DNA of 64,000 nt, taken from positions 1-64,000 of the forward strand of contig NZ_KZ984001.1 in NCBI RefSeq assembly GCF_003569785.1. Reading direction: 5' to 3'. This stretch comes from Leucobacter sp. wl10 (GTDB taxonomy: Bacteria; Actinomycetota; Actinomycetes; Actinomycetales; Microbacteriaceae). Under the pieces are notes generated by a model. It ran no database searches, was not told the origin of the DNA, and saw only the letters and a program-made list of their open reading frames with translations. How positions within the stretch are numbered: position 1 is the first letter of the stretch; every line of letters begins with the position of its first letter. Shown piece after piece: positions 1 to 7,229 of the stretch. A program made the translations under genes and the position numbers.

Positions 1-338
1 ACGACCCGGTGTTGCATCGACCGGTTGAACTCACCAACTACACCGCCATGGTCTACACCGACCGCATCCAAGAACTCGGCGCTGTCCCGTCAACTGGAAC
101 GGTTGGTGACAGCTTTGATAATGCGATGGCCGAGGCGGTCAACAATCTCTACAAGACCGAGCTGATTCGTCAGCAAGGCCCGTGGCGGACCGTTGAGCAG
201 GTCGAGCTCGCGACGCTCGAGTGGGTGTGGTGGTGGAACCACGAACGCCTCCACGGGGAACTCGACATGCGTACCCCGGCCGAGGTCGAACAGGCCTACT
301 ACGCTGGAACCGAGATGCTTCTGTCACCAACCGGCTGA
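1..338 (+). CDS. IS3-family transposase, C-terminal part (cut by window edge)
   Basis: The frame is open from the left edge to a TGA at 336-338, so the N-terminal part lies outside the window. It resembles the end of an IS3-group OrfB integrase core: GTVGDSFDNAMAEAVNNLYK holds the second catalytic Asp context, and a WWWNHERLHGEL-type motif supplies the final Glu region. The family performs copy-out/paste-in transposition with a DDE nuclease. Whether the element is intact cannot be judged because the left part is missing. The sequence just before the conserved block (HRPVELTNYTA) departs from the usual H-x-D-x-G-x-x-Y pattern, which may mean a local mutation. Confidence 0.85.
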   Translation, partial: DPVLHRPVELTNYTAMVYTDRIQELGAVPSTGTVGDSFDNAMAEAVNNLYKTELIRQQGPWRTVEQVELATLEWVWWWNHERLHGELDMRTPAEVEQAYYAGTEMLLSPTG

Positions 339-340
339 CA

Positions 341-372
341 GGAAAACCGGTCGGAACTCAAACCAGGCCAAT
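341..372 (+). mobile_element. Probable right end of the IS3-like element
   Basis: The transposase stop is followed within about 35 bases by sequence that looks like an IS3-type terminal repeat (TCGGAACTCAAACCAGGCCA region). Directly after it, similarity to an AraC gene begins in reverse orientation. This places the IS end at about 370 and suggests the element jumped into an AraC gene copy. The left terminal repeat is not in the window, so this rests on position alone. Confidence 0.45.
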
Positions 373-573
373 TCACGACACGGTGAGGTGCCCGACGTTC
401 TGGTCGATCTGCCGGACGGCCGTCACGACGAGATCCTTTCCATGCGAAGCCTTGGCATCTTGCATTGCAGCGAGCCGCCAGGAGTCCAGGGCTGTCGCTG
501 GATCATCTCTCAATGCCGAAGCGGACGGGCGATCCAGAGACAGCGAAGCGATGTGAACCGGTTCGGCGGGCAC
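373..573 (-). pseudogene. AraC regulator fragment
   Basis: The minus strand encodes a stretch almost identical to the middle of the intact AraC gene at 17965-18774: SLSLDRPSASALRDDPATAL, then a GKDLV-TAVR-IDQNVGHLTVS block. Neither the N-terminal half nor the DNA-binding helices are present. The fragment abuts the IS3 end, so it is likely the remnant of a second copy cut by insertion. DNA between about 574 and 767 shows no further gene. Confidence 0.8.
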
Positions 574-767
574 ACGATGAGGCCGGACAACACCGACCCG
601 TGCTACGCCTCAACCGCCAACACCTTCAGCTGTCCACATCTGGCGCGGCAAGAGATACCTATTCACCGATAACCTTCGTTATGTCAGTTTGAGGGTTTCG
701 GGCCTCGACCTGACCGCGCTTCCCTGGGACACTGAGAGCAGGATTTCTCTGGATGGGGGTGCGAATC

Positions 768-1403
768 ATGTGCGCGAGTTACGGCCTGGATCCACGGTTC
801 ACTGATCGCGACGAGATCCTCGCGCACGACCTCGAGCTGCTCGACGGACTCCGCGGCTGGGCCGAGCAGAATGAGGGCAAGACGCTCTATCCGACGGGCA
901 AGGATAAGCGGAATCTGAATCCGATCGTGCACGGCGTCGACGGCCGCCGCGAGCTCGAGCTCGCCTGGTGGGGCTACCTCGTCGACGGAGTGCCAGCGAA
1001 GTTTCCTTCGATCAACACGAAGTCCGAGCGACTGCTTACCCAGAATGGCCGGCCGGGTCGGGCGATCGTGCCTGCGACCGCGTGGTTCGAGATGCAGAAG
1101 CCGCAGCGTCAGTGGTTCCAGTTCACCGAGTCCGACGCGCAGCTGTTCGCGATGGCCGCGGTCACTCGCCCCGGCCGCACGACCGATGGGGCGACCTTCA
1201 CCTGCTACTCGCTGGTGATGCGGACGGCGCAGGATCGGCACGCGGGTATTCACGACCGCTCCCCGCTCGTGCTCCCAGCCGACTTCGTGGCCGATTGGCT
1301 CACGAGCCCGGCGCCGACGCGTGAACTGGTCGACGCGGCCTTGGGCGTATCCGAGGCCGTGCTGGGCGGCGTACTCGCCGAGCCGATCGCGGCGCGTCCG
1401 TGA
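768..1403 (+). CDS. SOS response-associated peptidase (SRAP/YedK/HMCES family)
   Basis: The family makes a covalent thiazolidine link through Cys2 to abasic sites in single-stranded DNA and so shields them. I chose the ATG at 768 rather than the in-frame one at 753, because it puts Cys directly after the initiator Met (MCASYGL), as the mechanism requires. Further family marks are LAWWGYLVD, the region around NTKSE, and the PATAWFE segment, with a His (RHAGIHDRSPLVL) near the C-terminus. The protein has 211 residues, a usual length. On a mobile element such a protein may protect incoming single-stranded DNA; that role is inference. Confidence 0.9.
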   Translation: MCASYGLDPRFTDRDEILAHDLELLDGLRGWAEQNEGKTLYPTGKDKRNLNPIVHGVDGRRELELAWWGYLVDGVPAKFPSINTKSERLLTQNGRPGRAIVPATAWFEMQKPQRQWFQFTESDAQLFAMAAVTRPGRTTDGATFTCYSLVMRTAQDRHAGIHDRSPLVLPADFVADWLTSPAPTRELVDAALGVSEAVLGGVLAEPIAARP

Positions 1404-1420
1404 GGAATACTTGCGAGTAC

Positions 1421-1448
1421 TTGTCCCATAATCAGTACCGTATATGAT
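1421..1448 (+). promoter_or_regulatory. Promoter of the HTH gene at 1461
   Basis: TTGTCC at 1421-1426 and TATGAT at 1443-1448 are separated by 16 bases. The ATG at 1461 follows the -10 by only 12 bases, so the transcript would have almost no leader. The region is visibly AT-rich compared with its surroundings. Confidence 0.5.
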
Positions 1449-1460
1449 AGAGTATTGGTT

Positions 1461-2168
1461 ATGGGACACCGATCATACGAACCGCGGCGGGAACTCGAGG
1501 CCCTCCTCAATGCGCTTGAGGGCATCCTGGTGCGTTCTGCGCTGTTCGAGGGCCTCTCGCAGCGTGAGATTGCCGCCGAGCTCGACACGAGCAAGTCGCG
1601 GGTGAATCGCCTCGCGAATGAGACCGAGCACCTCTTCCCGCTTCGGGATGCGGTGGGGTATGGGCTCGCGACGAGGATGCTCTCGTCGACGCCGATCGTG
1701 GAGATCGCGGCCGCGAGATGCTGGTCTGCCGGCCTGCGGGAGAGCGCCGCGGTGACGCTTGCGGAGCTTCGAGACGCCGTCGATCTCGATCTCAGCGGTG
1801 GCGCCCCGGAGCCACCCACGGAGCCCCGCAAGGCTGATGCATCAGATCCCGCCCCTGCCGGGGCTTCTGTGCGCTCGGTGTCGATGGCACTGCCGACGCC
1901 GGGAACCGAGGAGGCCGAGCTGCTCCTCGGCATGCTGTGGGACTGGTCGCGGCGTGCGTTCCTCGACGTCGCGCCGGGCGCCGAGGAACTGCGAGTCGGC
2001 GTGTATATCCCCCAGGGCGTGGAGGAGGCGTCCAGCTTGCTCCCCCGTGTCCCGGCGTCGACGGTCGCCGCGCTGCTCGGCGTACCGGTTGCAGACGTGC
2101 CGAGCGAGTGGCTGGACAACGGGCTTCGGACGGCCGGTATCGCCGCCACCAGCACGCCTACACAGTGA
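1461..2168 (+). CDS. HTH-domain protein of unknown function
   Basis: A 235-residue protein. Residues about 30-55 (EGLSQREIAAELDTSKSRVN) form a helix-turn-helix of the sigma-70 region 4/LuxR kind, so DNA binding is likely. The remainder is acidic and Pro/Ala-rich with no catalytic motif that I recognise. I prefer ATG 1461 over TTG 1455 because the promoter lies so close. It runs tail to tail into the next minus-strand gene with an 11-base overlap. It could be a regulator of the mobile element. Confidence 0.65.
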   Translation: MGHRSYEPRRELEALLNALEGILVRSALFEGLSQREIAAELDTSKSRVNRLANETEHLFPLRDAVGYGLATRMLSSTPIVEIAAARCWSAGLRESAAVTLAELRDAVDLDLSGGAPEPPTEPRKADASDPAPAGASVRSVSMALPTPGTEEAELLLGMLWDWSRRAFLDVAPGAEELRVGVYIPQGVEEASSLLPRVPASTVAALLGVPVADVPSEWLDNGLRTAGIAATSTPTQ

Positions 2169-2622
2169 CGAGCAGTTCCTCGCTGGTCGCCGTTTCATTC
2201 GCGGCGTCGTAGATGAGCCAGGTCGAGTCGTTGTGCTGGTTGCGGTAGGCGATGCCGCGATCGACGAAGCCGTGCCAGGTGGCACCGGCGTAGTAGCCGG
2301 CGATCATCTTCGCGAGCATCGTGTCGGCGCGTTCGCGCTTCGCGGCGGAGTCTTGCTCGATGGCGTCGCAGTGCTCGGCCCAGATGCTCTTGCCGACCAT
2401 GCTGAGGTATTCCTGCTCGCGCACCTGGTCGATCATGGCGGGGAGGCACTGGCATTCGTCGGTGGCGTCGTGGTGATGCCCGATGCATCGATCGTCGGAG
2501 CAACCGCAGGCGTCGCCGCCCCACGGCTGCGCGGGGTCGTGGCCGTGGAGCCGGCACCAGTCGGCTTCCGTCCAGCCCTGCAGCTCGAGTTCGTGCAGCG
2601 CGTGGGCGTTCAGGTTCCCCAT
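2158..2622 (-). CDS. Hypothetical Cys/His-rich protein
   Basis: A 154-residue protein starting MGNLNAHALHELELQGW, with GGAGGACACGCTC as ribosome binding site directly before the ATG. A cluster of Cys and His residues (CRLHGHD, ACGCSDDRCIGHHHD, ECQCL) at about residues 22-65 suggests metal binding, probably zinc. The C-terminal half (MLAKMIAGYYAGATWHGFVD) looks helical and soluble. I do not recognise the family. It sits with other small unknown minus-strand genes typical of actinobacterial plasmids. Confidence 0.65.
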   Translation of the reverse strand: MGNLNAHALHELELQGWTEADWCRLHGHDPAQPWGGDACGCSDDRCIGHHHDATDECQCLPAMIDQVREQEYLSMVGKSIWAEHCDAIEQDSAAKRERADTMLAKMIAGYYAGATWHGFVDRGIAYRNQHNDSTWLIYDAANETATSEELLVTV

Positions 2623-2713
2623 GAGCGTGTCCTCCTTCTGCAGTTGCCGCCGCGTCGACCGCTGCGAATGCTGCTCTTCGATAGTACGCGCGACCGCTGA
2701 CATTGAGAGGGGT

Positions 2714-2745
2714 GGGTGCCGACCGGGGAGCTCCGGTCGGCACCC
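2714..2745 (-). terminator. Hairpin terminator after the 2762-3130 gene
   Basis: A perfect 13-base stem (GGGTGCCGACCGG at 714-726 of this kilobase, complement at 733-745) with a 6-base loop. It starts 17 bases past the stop of the minus-strand gene. No T-run follows, which is common in GC-rich actinobacteria. Confidence 0.7.
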
Positions 2746-2761
2746 GTCTCGTGCCGTGCAG

Positions 2762-3130
2762 TCAGTCCTCGTTGACGTCGGTGTCGACCCACTGCTTGCT
2801 GCTGGATCGCAGCTTGCGGCCGGAGCGGTAGGTGGCCCGCTCCGCCCAGTGCCCGTCGTGGAATCCTTCTTCCTCGACGTCGACGTCGCAGCCGGGTAGG
2901 AGCCGGGAGAGAACGCGGGCGAGGGTGTCGAGGCCGTCGATCTGGTACTTGTGGTCGTAGTTCGCCAGGAATACATGCCCGAGGAACTGCTCGTTGCGGC
3001 ACTCGACGCCGATCTCTGGTTGGAAGAACTCGTATCGCTCGGCTAGCTCGTCGAGCCACCTCGCGATCCGGGCGGCTTCCTCCTGGTCGACGGGAACGTG
3101 GTTGACGGTGATCGTCGTGTCCATGCTCAT
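2762..3130 (-). CDS. Hypothetical acidic protein
   Basis: A 122-residue protein (MSMDTTITVNHVPVDQEEAA start). The start is supported by an AGGAGGGGG site 8 bases upstream and by an ATGA overlap with the preceding gene (3127-3130), so the two are translationally coupled. It contains an EFFQPEIGVECRNEQFLGHV stretch and a DVDVEEEGFHDGHWAE acidic block. No known domain is recognised and no signal peptide or membrane segment is visible, so it is probably cytoplasmic. Confidence 0.65.
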   Translation of the reverse strand: MSMDTTITVNHVPVDQEEAARIARWLDELAERYEFFQPEIGVECRNEQFLGHVFLANYDHKYQIDGLDTLARVLSRLLPGCDVDVEEEGFHDGHWAERATYRSGRKLRSSSKQWVDTDVNED

Positions 3131-3432
3131 CGTCCTGCCCCCTCCTGCTTGGCATCGTGTGCGGCTTGCAGCTCGGGCACGGTGGTCACCAGCGGGTTGA
3201 CCGATTCCCATTGCTGCGGTTCGGGGCGGAACTGGCCGAGTTCGATGCGGGGCGTTCCGTCGACGGTGTAGAAGAACAGAGAGCCGTACTCCTGGCCGTC
3301 GAGGTAGAGGTAGAGGTTGCCCCCATAGGCGGCGAGGTCGCCGTCGTCGAAGAAGCCGTGGCCCTCGGTGTCGCTCGGCTCCCCGAGGTCGATTTCGATC
3401 TGGCGGTGCCCGAGTTCGATGGTGAGTTGCAT
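3127..3432 (-). CDS. Hypothetical protein, first gene of a two-gene operon
   Basis: A 101-residue protein (MQLTIELGHRQIEIDLGEPS) predicted to be mostly beta-strand, with GNLYLYLDGQEYGSLFFYTV repeating aromatic and hydrophobic residues. GAAAGG lies upstream of the ATG. Its stop overlaps the start of the next gene. A foldable intergenic element (3500-3663) lies about 70 bases upstream, as for the other genes of this set. No function is recognised. Confidence 0.65.
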   Translation of the reverse strand: MQLTIELGHRQIEIDLGEPSDTEGHGFFDDGDLAAYGGNLYLYLDGQEYGSLFFYTVDGTPRIELGQFRPEPQQWESVNPLVTTVPELQAAHDAKQEGAGR

Positions 3433-3499
3433 GATCGGTGCCTTTCTCTGAGCGGGCGGTCGGGGAACACGCCGTATGCCTGCTCCTCCTCATCGCCCA

Positions 3500-3663
3500 T
3501 TGCCTTCCGGCACCTGCCGCTGGATGGGCGCGGGAGCGGCTGGTCAAGGCCGATAGAGCGCACAAGTTCTCGGCCGCAGCTGAGCGGCAGCGGGCGGTCG
3601 AGAAGTTTTCGCGTGCCTTGACGAGCTGCTCGCGCGTCCGCACAATCCAGACCCGGAAGGCAA
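3500..3663 (-). promoter_or_regulatory. Stem-closed promoter element, copy 1 (upstream of 3432)
   Basis: Arms TTGCCTTCCGG (3500-3510) and CCGGAAGGCAA (3653-3663) are perfectly complementary over 11 bases. Just inside the right arm, on the plus strand, TTGACG (3618-3623) and CACAAT (3641-3646) are 17 bases apart and would point away from the gene in duplex DNA. The overall design matches nine other copies in this window. The rest of 3433-3794 shows no convincing gene. Confidence 0.65.
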
Positions 3664-3782
3664 CGGCGTAGCCGGTGCCCCAGCTGCACGGGAGTGCGAG
3701 CTGCATTATCTGCGCGCACCCGGTGAGGGTGCGTTCTCCGCGATGCGACCTGTCCGTCGCGCTGGCGTGCTACGGAAAGTGC

Positions 3783-3788
3783 TACACT
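3783..3788 (+). promoter_or_regulatory. -10 of leaderless promoter for the antitoxin
   Basis: TACACT ends 6 bases before the ATG at 3795, so transcription should start at or next to the start codon. There is no Shine-Dalgarno sequence. The -35 is not clear. Confidence 0.5.
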
Positions 3789-3794
3789 TGGGGT

Positions 3795-4049
3795 ATGGCT
3801 ACGATCACGCATCGCGAACTCCGCAACAACTCCGCCGAGGTGCTGCGTCGCGTCGCCGACGGCGAGGCGATGGAAGTGACCAACCGCGGCGTGGTCGTCG
3901 CGCACCTCTCCCCCGCCGCGACTCCGGCGCTCCCGTTCCCAGTGTCTCGGGCCGCTCGACGGAGCGGCGGCTGGTCGACGCTTCCGAAGGTCACGCTCGA
4001 CCGTCCTGTAAACGAGATCATCGATCTCGAGCGGGAGGATCGCTGGTGA
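3795..4049 (+). CDS. Type II antitoxin, Phd/YefM-like (VapB role)
   Basis: An 84-residue protein. MATITHRELRNNSAEVLRRV, followed by a GEAMEVTNRGVVVAHLSP strand, is the classic Phd/YefM N-terminal DNA-binding fold. The C-terminal tail (about residues 50-84) would wrap the toxin. It is expected to neutralise the PIN-domain toxin encoded next and to repress its own promoter. Its stop overlaps the toxin start (GTGA at 4046-4049). The leaderless start is supported by the -10 hexamer 6 bases upstream. Confidence 0.88.
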   Translation: MATITHRELRNNSAEVLRRVADGEAMEVTNRGVVVAHLSPAATPALPFPVSRAARRSGGWSTLPKVTLDRPVNEIIDLEREDRW

Positions 4050-4459
4050 CGGCTCCGACTCCTGCACCTTCGGCCTCGCAGGTGATCTATCTCGACACTT
4101 CCGCAGCTGTGAAGCTCATCAGCGACGAACGGGAGTCGGACGAGCTGCGCAGGTATCTGGACGAGGGGCCGATGGTAGTCTCGAGCGACCTCCTCGAGAC
4201 CGAGCTGCGGAGGATCGGCGTGCGCCACGGCATCGACCAGGTGCTGATCACCGCCGTGCTGGACGGTGTGACGCTGACCCCGTTGACGAGGCACGAGTTT
4301 CGTGAGGCGGGAATGTACCCGCAGGCCGGCCTGCGTAGTCTCGACGCGTTGCACCTCGCCGGGGCGCTGAGCGTCGATGCTTCGGCCATGCTGACGTATG
4401 ACGTCAGGCTTGCCGAGGCTGCGCGCGCGCACGGACTCGAGGTCATCGCGCCGGTGTAG
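4046..4459 (+). CDS. vapC: PIN-domain ribonuclease toxin (VapC-like)
   Basis: A 137-residue PIN-fold protein. YLDTSAAVKL carries the first catalytic Asp, a Glu lies in SSDLLETELRR, and LRSLDALHLAGAL plus LTYDVRLAEAA supply the later acidic residues. VapC enzymes cut tRNA or rRNA with Mg2+. GTG 4046 is chosen because GGGAGGAT lies 6-8 bases upstream and the start overlaps the antitoxin stop. The pair should stabilise the element by post-segregational killing. Confidence 0.88.
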   Translation: MTAPTPAPSASQVIYLDTSAAVKLISDERESDELRRYLDEGPMVVSSDLLETELRRIGVRHGIDQVLITAVLDGVTLTPLTRHEFREAGMYPQAGLRSLDALHLAGALSVDASAMLTYDVRLAEAARAHGLEVIAPV

Positions 4460-4470
4460 CCGGGCGCTCC

Positions 4471-4719
4471 CTACTCGCTGGGCGGTGCCAGCTGTGCGGC
4501 GAACGCATCCCAGGCCGCCTGCAGCTCCTCGTCGGTGCCGGAGGCGAGCCAGTGCCGGCTGATGTTCAGGCCGGTGAGCTTGAGCTCGACGAGCAGTCGC
4601 GGCGGCTCATGGTGCCGGTCGACGATCGCAGTGGCGGTGACGACGTGCGCGGGGTTGATCCACATGCGTGCCGCGCCGACGCTGGCGTGCTCGTCGGGAA
4701 GCGGGATCAGGCCGGACAT
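4471..4719 (-). CDS. Hypothetical 82-residue protein, leaderless
   Basis: The sequence begins MSGLIPLPDEHASVGAARMW and contains a WINPAHVVTATAIV strand and ELQAAWDAFAAQLA helix. No family is recognised, although it resembles small regulatory or immunity proteins in size. A -10-like TAGGAT on the minus strand (4726-4731) ends 6 bases before the ATG, so the transcript is probably leaderless. It is divergent from the antitoxin-like gene at 4786, with which it shares a 66-base promoter region. Confidence 0.6.
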   Translation of the reverse strand: MSGLIPLPDEHASVGAARMWINPAHVVTATAIVDRHHEPPRLLVELKLTGLNISRHWLASGTDEELQAAWDAFAAQLAPPSE

Positions 4720-4725
4720 ATCCCG

Positions 4726-4779
4726 ATCCTAGCGAATGTGTCACGTTTGTGAGCACCTTTATGCTGCAACGCCTAGACT
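4726..4779. promoter_or_regulatory. Divergent leaderless promoters
   Basis: On the minus strand TAGGAT (4726-4731) lies 6 bases before ATG 4719. On the plus strand TAGACT (4774-4779) lies 6 bases before ATG 4786. Both genes would be transcribed without a 5' leader from a shared 66-base gap that is AT-rich for this DNA. Confidence 0.55.
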
Positions 4780-4785
4780 GGGCGT

Positions 4786-5040
4786 ATGTCGATCCCTCGT
4801 GTCTTTCCCAGCCGTGAGGCGCGCGCCGAGATCCCCCAGGCGCTGCAGCGCTTCCGCAGTGAGGGCGCATTGGCTGAGCCGGTGGTCTTCGGGGCTCATC
4901 GCCGACCGGAGGCGGTGGTGATCCCGTTCGAGCTGTACACGGCTCTACTGCCAGCGATCGAGGAACTCAGAATCGCCGCAGCCGAGCAAGAGCACCAGGG
5001 CGGGCTCGAGGTGCCCCCGAACGACGATACGGGTCGCTGA
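4786..5040 (+). CDS. Antitoxin-like protein (Phd/YefM type), no toxin partner seen
   Basis: An 84-residue protein. The middle (HRRPEAVVIPFELYTALLPA) matches the conserved strand-helix of Phd/YefM antitoxins, and the acidic C-terminus is typical of an unstructured toxin-binding tail. The next gene is a membrane protein, not a RelE or PIN toxin, so this may be an orphan antitoxin or a host-addiction decoy. It has a leaderless start. Confidence 0.65.
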   Translation: MSIPRVFPSREARAEIPQALQRFRSEGALAEPVVFGAHRRPEAVVIPFELYTALLPAIEELRIAAAEQEHQGGLEVPPNDDTGR

Positions 5041-5042
5041 AC

Positions 5043-5426
5043 ATGGTGCAGTACATCCTGTTGGGCGCCCTCATGCTCTCGATGCTCCCGCTCGTCGTCA
5101 CCCTCCTCCGTCGCCGCGAACCGTCGACGCGAGTGTTGATGGTGGCGTGGGTGGGCGCCTTCATCGGCGGAGCGGGAAGCACTTTCTACATCGGCTTCAC
5201 GAGCCAGCCGTGGGCGCTGCTCCCTGCAGTCGCCCTCACCGTCATGCTGGTGATCGTGCTGCGGCTGTGGCAGGGCAGGCTCGCGCTGAGCCGCACCGAG
5301 GATCCCGAGGAGATCGCTTTGCTGCAGCACCGGCACGGGCAGGATCTCCGCCTCTTCCTGGGGAGTCTCGTGGCCGTGTTCGTCTTCGGAGTGCTGGCCC
5401 TGGTGATGGGGTTCATCACCAGGTAG
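5043..5426 (+). CDS. Small membrane protein
   Basis: A 127-residue protein with hydrophobic segments at about 3-20, 33-50 and 55-72 and a fourth at about 103-122, separated by charged loops (LLRRREPS; RTEDPEEIALLQHRHGQD). It starts 2 bases after the antitoxin-like gene, so the two are probably co-transcribed. No transport or enzymatic motif is seen. A membrane-acting toxin partner for the upstream antitoxin cannot be excluded but is not supported by any motif. Confidence 0.6.
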   Translation: MVQYILLGALMLSMLPLVVTLLRRREPSTRVLMVAWVGAFIGGAGSTFYIGFTSQPWALLPAVALTVMLVIVLRLWQGRLALSRTEDPEEIALLQHRHGQDLRLFLGSLVAVFVFGVLALVMGFITR

Positions 5427-5458
5427 GCGACGTGCGGGGAGGGCCTGCACAAGCCCGA

Positions 5459-5494
5459 TATTAGCTAAATCGAAGAATCGCTGATTTACTAATA
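5459..5494 (+). promoter_or_regulatory. Candidate operator of the AbiE-like pair
   Basis: An AT-rich imperfect palindrome: TATTAGCTAAATC (5459-5471) faces GATTTACTAATA (5483-5494), one base short of exact symmetry. It lies about 20 bases before the GTG start of the antitoxin gene. Type IV AbiEi antitoxins are known to bind inverted repeats in their own promoter, so this is a natural autoregulatory site. Confidence 0.55.
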
Positions 5495-5514
5495 CCCAAG
5501 GGAGGTGCACCGCG

Positions 5515-6441
5515 GTGACGAGCACGATCGAAGTGGACGCGCTGACCCGCGCGGGCTTCACCGTGCGCGCACGCAGCGCCTCCGAGCTCGACCTGGTGTA
5601 CGGGCATGAGCGGCTCGTCGCGCACCTCGTGCGGCAGAAGACGAGCCCGACGCGCGCCCAGCTCGAGCAGACGCGCGAGCTGCCCGCCGGCGAGGTCGTC
5701 CTGTTCGTGACACCGCGGGCGACCCCGCGCGTGCGTCAACTGGTCGTCCAGGAGCCGCGCGCCTGGCTCGTCACGCACGACGGCACTGAGATCCTCGGGG
5801 AGGAGCCGAGCGCGGCCATTCCCGATCGTCGCACGGCGCGGGGACGTGTCCCGTGGGGGCGGTATGCGCTCATGCGGGTACTCGTGCGACAGCTCGAGCC
5901 GCGCACGCAGCTGCAGCTCGCCGCCGAGATCGGCCTGACGCAGGGCGCGGTCTCCGGCGCGCTCGCGAGACTCGGGGATGCCGTGCGCGCGAGCGATGCC
6001 GGCTGGACGGCCGGCGACCCGCAGCAGCTCTGGGACGCCTTCCTGACGGAGTATCCCGGTACCCAGGGGGTGCGCACGCACTGGTACTCGCGGCAGCCGT
6101 TCGTCAGGCAGGCCGAGTTGCTCCGGCCGCTCGCGCGCCTCTCGGCCGATGCCGGCGCCGAGAGCATCGCGCCGTGGCGCACGCCGATGCGCGCGGTCGC
6201 CTATGTCGCGGAGCCGATCGACATGGAGGCCCTCGGCTTCTCCCCCGCCACGACGGAGGAGGCGACCGTCGATGTGGTGATCCCCGCCGACCGCACGATC
6301 TTCGCAACGGCCGCCGCCTGGGGCCTCGACGTCGCCGACCCGCTCCTCGTCGCATGGGATCTCCGCGACATCGGCGGCAACGACGCCGACGAAGCGATCG
6401 CGCAGCTGCGGCGCGTGGTGCTCGAGAGCATCCCCGCATGA
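5515..6441 (+). CDS. AbiEi-like antitoxin with winged helix (type IV TA)
   Basis: A 308-residue protein. Residues about 115-160 (RYALMRVLVRQLEPRTQLQL, then GLTQGAVSGALARLG) form a winged HTH. The C-terminal half resembles the substrate/partner domain seen in proteins encoded next to AbiEii nucleotidyltransferases. The GTG start has GGGAGG 8 bases upstream. The stop overlaps the next ATG (ATGA, 6438-6441), typical of toxin-antitoxin operons. Expected role: repress the operon and counteract the transferase. It is assigned by architecture and neighbour, not by a unique motif. Confidence 0.65.
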   Translation: MTSTIEVDALTRAGFTVRARSASELDLVYGHERLVAHLVRQKTSPTRAQLEQTRELPAGEVVLFVTPRATPRVRQLVVQEPRAWLVTHDGTEILGEEPSAAIPDRRTARGRVPWGRYALMRVLVRQLEPRTQLQLAAEIGLTQGAVSGALARLGDAVRASDAGWTAGDPQQLWDAFLTEYPGTQGVRTHWYSRQPFVRQAELLRPLARLSADAGAESIAPWRTPMRAVAYVAEPIDMEALGFSPATTEEATVDVVIPADRTIFATAAAWGLDVADPLLVAWDLRDIGGNDADEAIAQLRRVVLESIPA

Positions 6442-7196
6442 TCGAGCGCAGCTACAGCACGTTCTCGGCCTCGCACGCCGACGACCGCGCGTTCCTCGCA
6501 CTCGAGGACGTCGCCCATGTCACCCGCGACTTCGACGACACACGGGTCGTCGGCGGCCTGATGGTCGCGCTGCTCACCGAGGCGTTCCCGGCCGAGGGGT
6601 TCGTCGTACGCCGCACCGCCGACGTCGATACGGCGATCTCGGTGGAGATCGCCCATTCGGGGGCGCTGCACGAGCGGCTGATCGCCGCCGGCTACACGGC
6701 CTCGGGCGGGAACCGCTACGTCTGCGATGGGCGGGTGGTCGACGTGCTCGTGCCGTCCTCAAACGGCCGCTTCGCCGCGGCGGTGCTGGGCGGGCGCGGC
6801 TTCGACTCCGCGCCGGGGCTCTCGCTCGCCCTGGCCGCCCCGCCGATCCTGCACCGCCTCGAGGTGGCACTCTCCGACGGAAGCTCCCGCCAGGTGGAGG
6901 TGCGCACGCCCACGGTCGAGCTCGCGGTCGTGGTGAAGGCGCTGGCGACCCGCAGCCGGCACGCGGCGAAGGATCTCGTCGACCTCTACAACCTGCTCCT
7001 CATCGCCGAGCAGCACCCGCGCGACGAGCTCGGCGGGTGGCGGCTCGACGATCCCGAACCGATCGGCGCGCGCCGGGATGCGGCGCGGCAACTTGAGCAT
7101 CTGCGTACGATGCCGGGGTTGCGTGCCGCGCTGTTCGGCACGGGGGTGACGGCTCCGGCGTTCGCGCAGCTTGTTCGCGCGCAGCTCGCTCGGTGA
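6438..7196 (+). CDS. Nucleotidyltransferase toxin, AbiEii-like
   Basis: A 252-residue protein. VVGGLMVALLTEAF, followed at about residue 54 by RRTADVDTAI, gives the GG...D-x-D pattern of minimal DNA-polymerase-beta-type nucleotidyltransferases. A helical C-terminal part contains KALATRSRHAAKDLVDLYNL, as in AbiEii/MenT proteins, which add nucleotides to tRNA or other acceptors and halt growth or block phage. Coupled to the antitoxin by an ATGA overlap. Confidence 0.75.
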   Translation: MIERSYSTFSASHADDRAFLALEDVAHVTRDFDDTRVVGGLMVALLTEAFPAEGFVVRRTADVDTAISVEIAHSGALHERLIAAGYTASGGNRYVCDGRVVDVLVPSSNGRFAAAVLGGRGFDSAPGLSLALAAPPILHRLEVALSDGSSRQVEVRTPTVELAVVVKALATRSRHAAKDLVDLYNLLLIAEQHPRDELGGWRLDDPEPIGARRDAARQLEHLRTMPGLRAALFGTGVTAPAFAQLVRAQLAR

Positions 7197-7197
7197 G

Positions 7198-7214
7198 CCC
7201 CGGCTCGGCCGGGG
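7198..7214. terminator. Hairpin between convergent genes
   Basis: CCCCGGC-TCG-GCCGGGG directly after the stop of the transferase gene. The next gene converges from the right, so the hairpin may serve both. Confidence 0.55.
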
Positions 7215-7229
7215 CCCGCCCGCAGCGGT

